DNA of 10,280 nt from Gammaproteobacteria bacterium (lineage in GTDB: Bacteria; Pseudomonadota; Gammaproteobacteria; Magnimaribacterales; Magnimaribacteraceae): assembly GCA_012965075.1 (NCBI GenBank), contig DTSY01000066.1, positions 1-10,280 of the forward strand, written 5' to 3'. Shown here in pieces: positions 7,331 to 10,280 of this stretch. Positions within the stretch are counted from its first letter, which is position 1, and each line of letters starts with the position of its first letter. The notes under the pieces were generated by a model. That model saw nothing but the letters and a program-made list of their open reading frames with translations. It was not told where the DNA came from and did no database searches. Made by a program: the position numbers and the translations under genes.

Positions 7331-8962
7331 TTAATCTTCCATCCAATGCTTATGCTTTATTCCTTTGGGATCTATAAGTACTCCAGGGTTCATAATTGAT
7401 CTAGGATCAACTCCTGATTTAGCTGATACCAACATGTCTTTAAACCCCTCGGGTCTTTGCAAGTCATAACCCTTAACGCGATGATCTCGTCCCACTGCGT
7501 GATGGTGAGTGACTGTACCCCCATGTTCAACGCAGATTTGATTAGTAGCTATCTTAATATTTTTCCAAACATCTATCATGGTTGAAGGAGTGGCATAGGC
7601 TGTATAGGAAAAGTATGGAGCTAATCCATCTGGATAAGTATGAGTTAAACGACAAGTTACAGTTGATTCTTTGCCTGAAATTTCTTTTATTGCTTTTGAG
7701 GCCCTTTCTTTTAAAGTTTCAATAAATTCAAATCCTTTATCCCAAGTTATAGAAGTTTCAAAAGTATCCTGAATGATTCCTCTCCTTACTGATGCTTCTC
7801 GGTAATAAGGTGCTCTAATAAAACTATTTCTCCACGTTCCGGAAGCTCCTGATTTATGAGCATCCTCTTTCTTTTCTTGAGGTAATTCGTATTGCCCTCC
7901 TGCTTCAGAAGCAATCTCTAGAGATCTTTTTAGCCATGCATCCATGTCGTGATCAGCCGACTCAAACGACAATATAAGTAAATGTTTAGAACCATCTCCT
8001 GCACCATTAAAAAGAGCTTCGTTAGCATCAAGAAGCCGGCAATTCGCAGGAAATAAGGCAGACTGACTTATAAGCCTAGTTGCATTCAAAGCATCTTCAT
8101 AATCATCAAACAAGACAGGGCAAGAAGCTCGAAACTTAGGTCTTTCTTGTAATCTCATCCAGGCTTCAGTTATTACACCTAATATACCTTCAGAGCCAAT
8201 CACCATTCGATCTGGGCTGGGGCCTGCTCCAGAGCCTGGTAATCTTCTTGATTCAATAACACCACCAGGAGTAACCATAGTAGTGGATTCAACAAAATCA
8301 TCTATGTGCGTATAAAGAGTAGCAAAATGACCTCCTGACCTAGTAGCTATCCACCCTCCTAGAGTTGAATGTTCAAAGCTTTGAGGAAAGTGCCTTAATG
8401 TCAGATTAGATTTTTTTAGTTCTTCTTCCAAGGCAGGACCAAAAATACCAGCTTGAATTCGAGCTGCCCTACTTGATTTATCTATTTCCAGAACTTGGTT
8501 TAAGTTTCTTAGATCAAGAGAGATAACTGCCGAATAATCATCACCTACATCAGTCTCTACTCCCCCGCAAACACTGGAACCTCCACCGTAAGGAACAACT
8601 GCAATATTATTCTCGTTGGCCCAATCTAAGATGTTTACTACTTCTTCCTGGTTATTAGGGAAAGCGACAAGATCTGGTGGGTTAGGAAATGAACCCAGCA
8701 TCGCTCTTGCAACATCAGGGAATGATTTGCCATAAGCATGATTAAGCCTTTCGACATGATCATCTGAAAGAATATTCTTTAAAGTTTCAGGTGGTATAAC
8801 CTTGGCTTTGGGTAATTCAATATCCTTAGCTAATGGTATGGGTAAGGCTTCCACTTCATTAAGATCAAAATTTTGTGCTATTCTTTTCTCAACACTTTCT
8901 TCTTCTTCCTTCGAAAGTACCTGATCTTGAAATCCCCATCCCCAAAATTTTCTTTCTCTCAT
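7331..8962 (-). CDS. FAD-binding oxidase, alkyldihydroxyacetonephosphate synthase (AGPS)-like
   Basis: This 543-residue FAD enzyme belongs to the VAO/PCMH fold. It opens with a KFWGWGFQD motif (5-13) like the WNGWGY start of AGPS. The FAD-binding half has PYGGGSSVCGG (124-134), HFPQSFEHSTLGGWIATRSGG (191-211) and GSEGILGVITEA (256-267). The C-terminal cap contains FIRAPYYRE (381-389), APYFSY (448-453) and the HHH triplet 486-488. In animal AGPS an Arg (419), a Tyr (578) and a triple His form the active site, and counterparts appear here as R388, Y450 and the triplet. AGPS exchanges the acyl chain of acyl-DHAP for a fatty alcohol to make ether lipids, but bacterial relatives are mostly untested and some oxidise hydroxy acids. 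GGGAG 7 nt upstream supports the ATG. It lies 32 bp after the phosphatase gene and 56 bp before the HD gene. No acyl-DHAP-forming acyltransferase is in the window. Confidence 0.82.
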   Translation of the reverse strand: MRERKFWGWGFQDQVLSKEEEESVEKRIAQNFDLNEVEALPIPLAKDIELPKAKVIPPETLKNILSDDHVERLNHAYGKSFPDVARAMLGSFPNPPDLVAFPNNQEEVVNILDWANENNIAVVPYGGGSSVCGGVETDVGDDYSAVISLDLRNLNQVLEIDKSSRAARIQAGIFGPALEEELKKSNLTLRHFPQSFEHSTLGGWIATRSGGHFATLYTHIDDFVESTTMVTPGGVIESRRLPGSGAGPSPDRMVIGSEGILGVITEAWMRLQERPKFRASCPVLFDDYEDALNATRLISQSALFPANCRLLDANEALFNGAGDGSKHLLILSFESADHDMDAWLKRSLEIASEAGGQYELPQEKKEDAHKSGASGTWRNSFIRAPYYREASVRRGIIQDTFETSITWDKGFEFIETLKERASKAIKEISGKESTVTCRLTHTYPDGLAPYFSYTAYATPSTMIDVWKNIKIATNQICVEHGGTVTHHHAVGRDHRVKGYDLQRPEGFKDMLVSAKSGVDPRSIMNPGVLIDPKGIKHKHWMED

Positions 8963-8994
8963 TACTTATCTCCCAAACTCAATTCTTACCCGTT

Positions 8995-10280
8995 TTATTT
9001 CTGTAATTGAACACAACTTCCTGTATTAGAATCTGTTTCCAATGAAGCCAAAATAGCTCTATAGATATCTGTATTATCTAGAGTTCCAGTAAAGTTCTCG
9101 GCACCAGGGCCATAAGCATAAACAGGTACTGGCACACCGGTATGAGTTCCTCTGCCAACAGCTGTGTTGAAAGATAACTTTACTTCATTGCCTGAATAAT
9201 CAAGAGGATTTGCGGGTTCTATAAGAAGCCCGCCAGTTTCATGATCAGCGGTTACTACTACCAATGTATCCTTCTTCTCCATCGCATATTCTAGAGCCCA
9301 TTCAACAGCAGAATCCAGATCTTGCATTTCACGTTTTAAATATTCCAAATTGTTAACATGCCCTGCCCAATCTACCTGAGAGCCCTCAGCCATAATAAAA
9401 AATCCTTTACAGCCTTTATTGATGAAATAGTCTGATCGGTTAACCGAGAATTCAAGCATTTCACTTAAGGAGGGTTCAAGCGAATGGTTGTCTGGAGTTT
9501 CTATATTTCTTAAATGTTCATCCGCAAAAAGTCCGAAAACTCGTACTGATTGATTGTGGTCAAAATTAAATATTTGATCTTTAGATGTTAACAAGGCGTG
9601 AGACTCTTTTACTTCCTCAAGTAAATTTCTACCATCTTCCCTTTTTCCTCCCATCTCTTTTGGTAAAAAGAAATGCCTACCTCCTCCCAGGAGTGTGGCT
9701 ACATTAGAGCTCATCATCTGAGCGCTGATTTCATCTGTTTTCCATCTCAAGTCTACGTGAGCTACGAAAGCTGCTGGGGTAGCATGCGTGATTTCAGAAG
9801 TAGCTAACAAAGAACTTACAAAACCATACTGATCAAGAGTTTCAGTTAAATTCTCAAGATTATTTTTTTCGGCATCTAATCCAAGATAGGTATTATTAGT
9901 TTTGTACCCGGTGCTGTATGCAGTAGCTGAAGAAGCTGAATCTGTAACAATTCCATCTTCAGAATGCGTAAGAACAATACCTGAATAGGGAAATTTATCT
10001 ACTGAGATCCTTGAATTAGGACCACCGCTTATCAGTCTATAAGCTGAAATTTGACTAATGCTCATACCGTCACCAATAAGGAGAATTACGTTCTTGGCTT
10101 TCTTTGAAGGCAGAATTAATTGTTTTGGTTCTAGAGCTTTGCTGTTCGGAACTGTCTCAATATAGAAGTCTTTTTCATCTAAACTTGCTACCCCTACAAA
10201 TAATTTTTGTCCATAAGAATAAACACCCCAAGCACCGATAGCTGCTCCTGCGAGCAAGATTACAACACTCCCTATAATTA
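8995..10280 (-). CDS. Alkaline phosphatase, PhoA family (5' end beyond right edge)
   Basis: This is a metal-dependent phosphomonoesterase acting outside the cytoplasm. Counting from an in-frame TTG at 10257, the family residues are D63 (LIGDGMS), nucleophile S107 (TDSASS), H158 and T160 (THATPA), E291, D296 and H300 (AEGSQVDWAGH), D338 and H339 (TADHETGG), and H372 (GTHTG); all the metal ligands expected from E. coli PhoA are present. E. coli Asp153 and Lys328 are replaced by H158 and W297, the pair found in cold-adapted Vibrio phosphatase. The frame stays open upstream of that TTG to position 10280, reading IIGSVVI before LLAGAAIG, so the hydrophobic export segment starts earlier and the true start lies outside the window. 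The region just before the TTG shows no ribosome binding site. It probably heads the transcript with the FAD, HD and GH3 genes. Phosphate regulation cannot be judged because the promoter is missing. Confidence 0.92.
   Translation of the reverse strand, partial: IIGSVVILLAGAAIGAWGVYSYGQKLFVGVASLDEKDFYIETVPNSKALEPKQLILPSKKAKNVILLIGDGMSISQISAYRLISGGPNSRISVDKFPYSGIVLTHSEDGIVTDSASSATAYSTGYKTNNTYLGLDAEKNNLENLTETLDQYGFVSSLLATSEITHATPAAFVAHVDLRWKTDEISAQMMSSNVATLLGGGRHFFLPKEMGGKREDGRNLLEEVKESHALLTSKDQIFNFDHNQSVRVFGLFADEHLRNIETPDNHSLEPSLSEMLEFSVNRSDYFINKGCKGFFIMAEGSQVDWAGHVNNLEYLKREMQDLDSAVEWALEYAMEKKDTLVVVTADHETGGLLIEPANPLDYSGNEVKLSFNTAVGRGTHTGVPVPVYAYGPGAENFTGTLDNTDIYRAILASLETDSNTGSCVQLQK

Noticed and set aside
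7275..7346. N-terminal extension of the HD protein from a TTG at 7346
   Set aside because: It would overlap the FAD-enzyme gene by 16 bp and adds 24 residues with no family resemblance. GGAGG sits 5 nt before the internal ATG at 7274.
1..10280. CRISPR arrays, tRNA or rRNA genes, insertion sequences, toxin-antitoxin or phage-defence modules
   Set aside because: I saw no regularly spaced repeats, tRNA-like cloverleaf, transposase or defence-type protein; nearly all of the window is accounted for by metabolic or membrane genes.

Overview
This is an AT-rich (about 60% A+T by eye), gene-dense window with no rRNA, tRNA, CRISPR array, insertion sequence or other mobile element that I can see. Compact spacing, clear Shine-Dalgarno sites and the protein families point to a Gram-negative bacterium. 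The mix of a cation-coupled sugar transporter, a GH3 glycosidase, a cold-type PhoA-family phosphatase, MFE-2-like SDRs and an AGPS-like FAD enzyme fits a heterotrophic marine proteobacterium, perhaps a small-genome gammaproteobacterium. That placement is inference from gene content only.

Layout. (1) Positions 1-2388, minus strand, read right to left: a GPH/MelB-type sugar:cation symporter, a rhomboid protease whose start codon overlaps the symporter stop (TAATG), and the first 37 codons of an unidentified membrane or exported protein that runs off the left edge. (2) Positions 2389-2517: a 129-bp divergent intergenic region, the only substantial non-coding stretch. (3) Positions 2518-4230, plus strand: two short-chain dehydrogenases 3 bp apart. 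The first resembles the hydroxyacyl-CoA dehydrogenase domain of peroxisomal multifunctional enzyme 2; the second is a classical SDR starting at TTG. (4) Positions 4234-10280, minus strand, convergent with the SDR pair: a PhoA-family alkaline phosphatase (its 5' end beyond the right edge), an alkyl-DHAP-synthase-like FAD enzyme, an HD-domain protein that looks more like a diiron oxygenase than a phosphohydrolase, and a cytoplasmic GH3 beta-glucosidase with a PA14 insert. Gaps of 32, 56 and 14 bp suggest one transcript. A 17-bp near-perfect palindrome contains both facing stop codons at the convergent junction.

How the genes may work together. The symporter and the intracellular GH3 enzyme make a plausible import-then-hydrolyse pair for oligosaccharides or glycosides, although they sit in different units. 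The phosphatase, FAD enzyme and HD protein form a tight cluster whose shared substrate is not evident; lipid or organophosphorus turnover is a reasonable but unproven guess. The SDR pair suggests oxidation of acyl-CoA, steroid or other alcohol intermediates. No single established pathway explains the whole window. The most unusual part is the FAD enzyme-HD protein pair.
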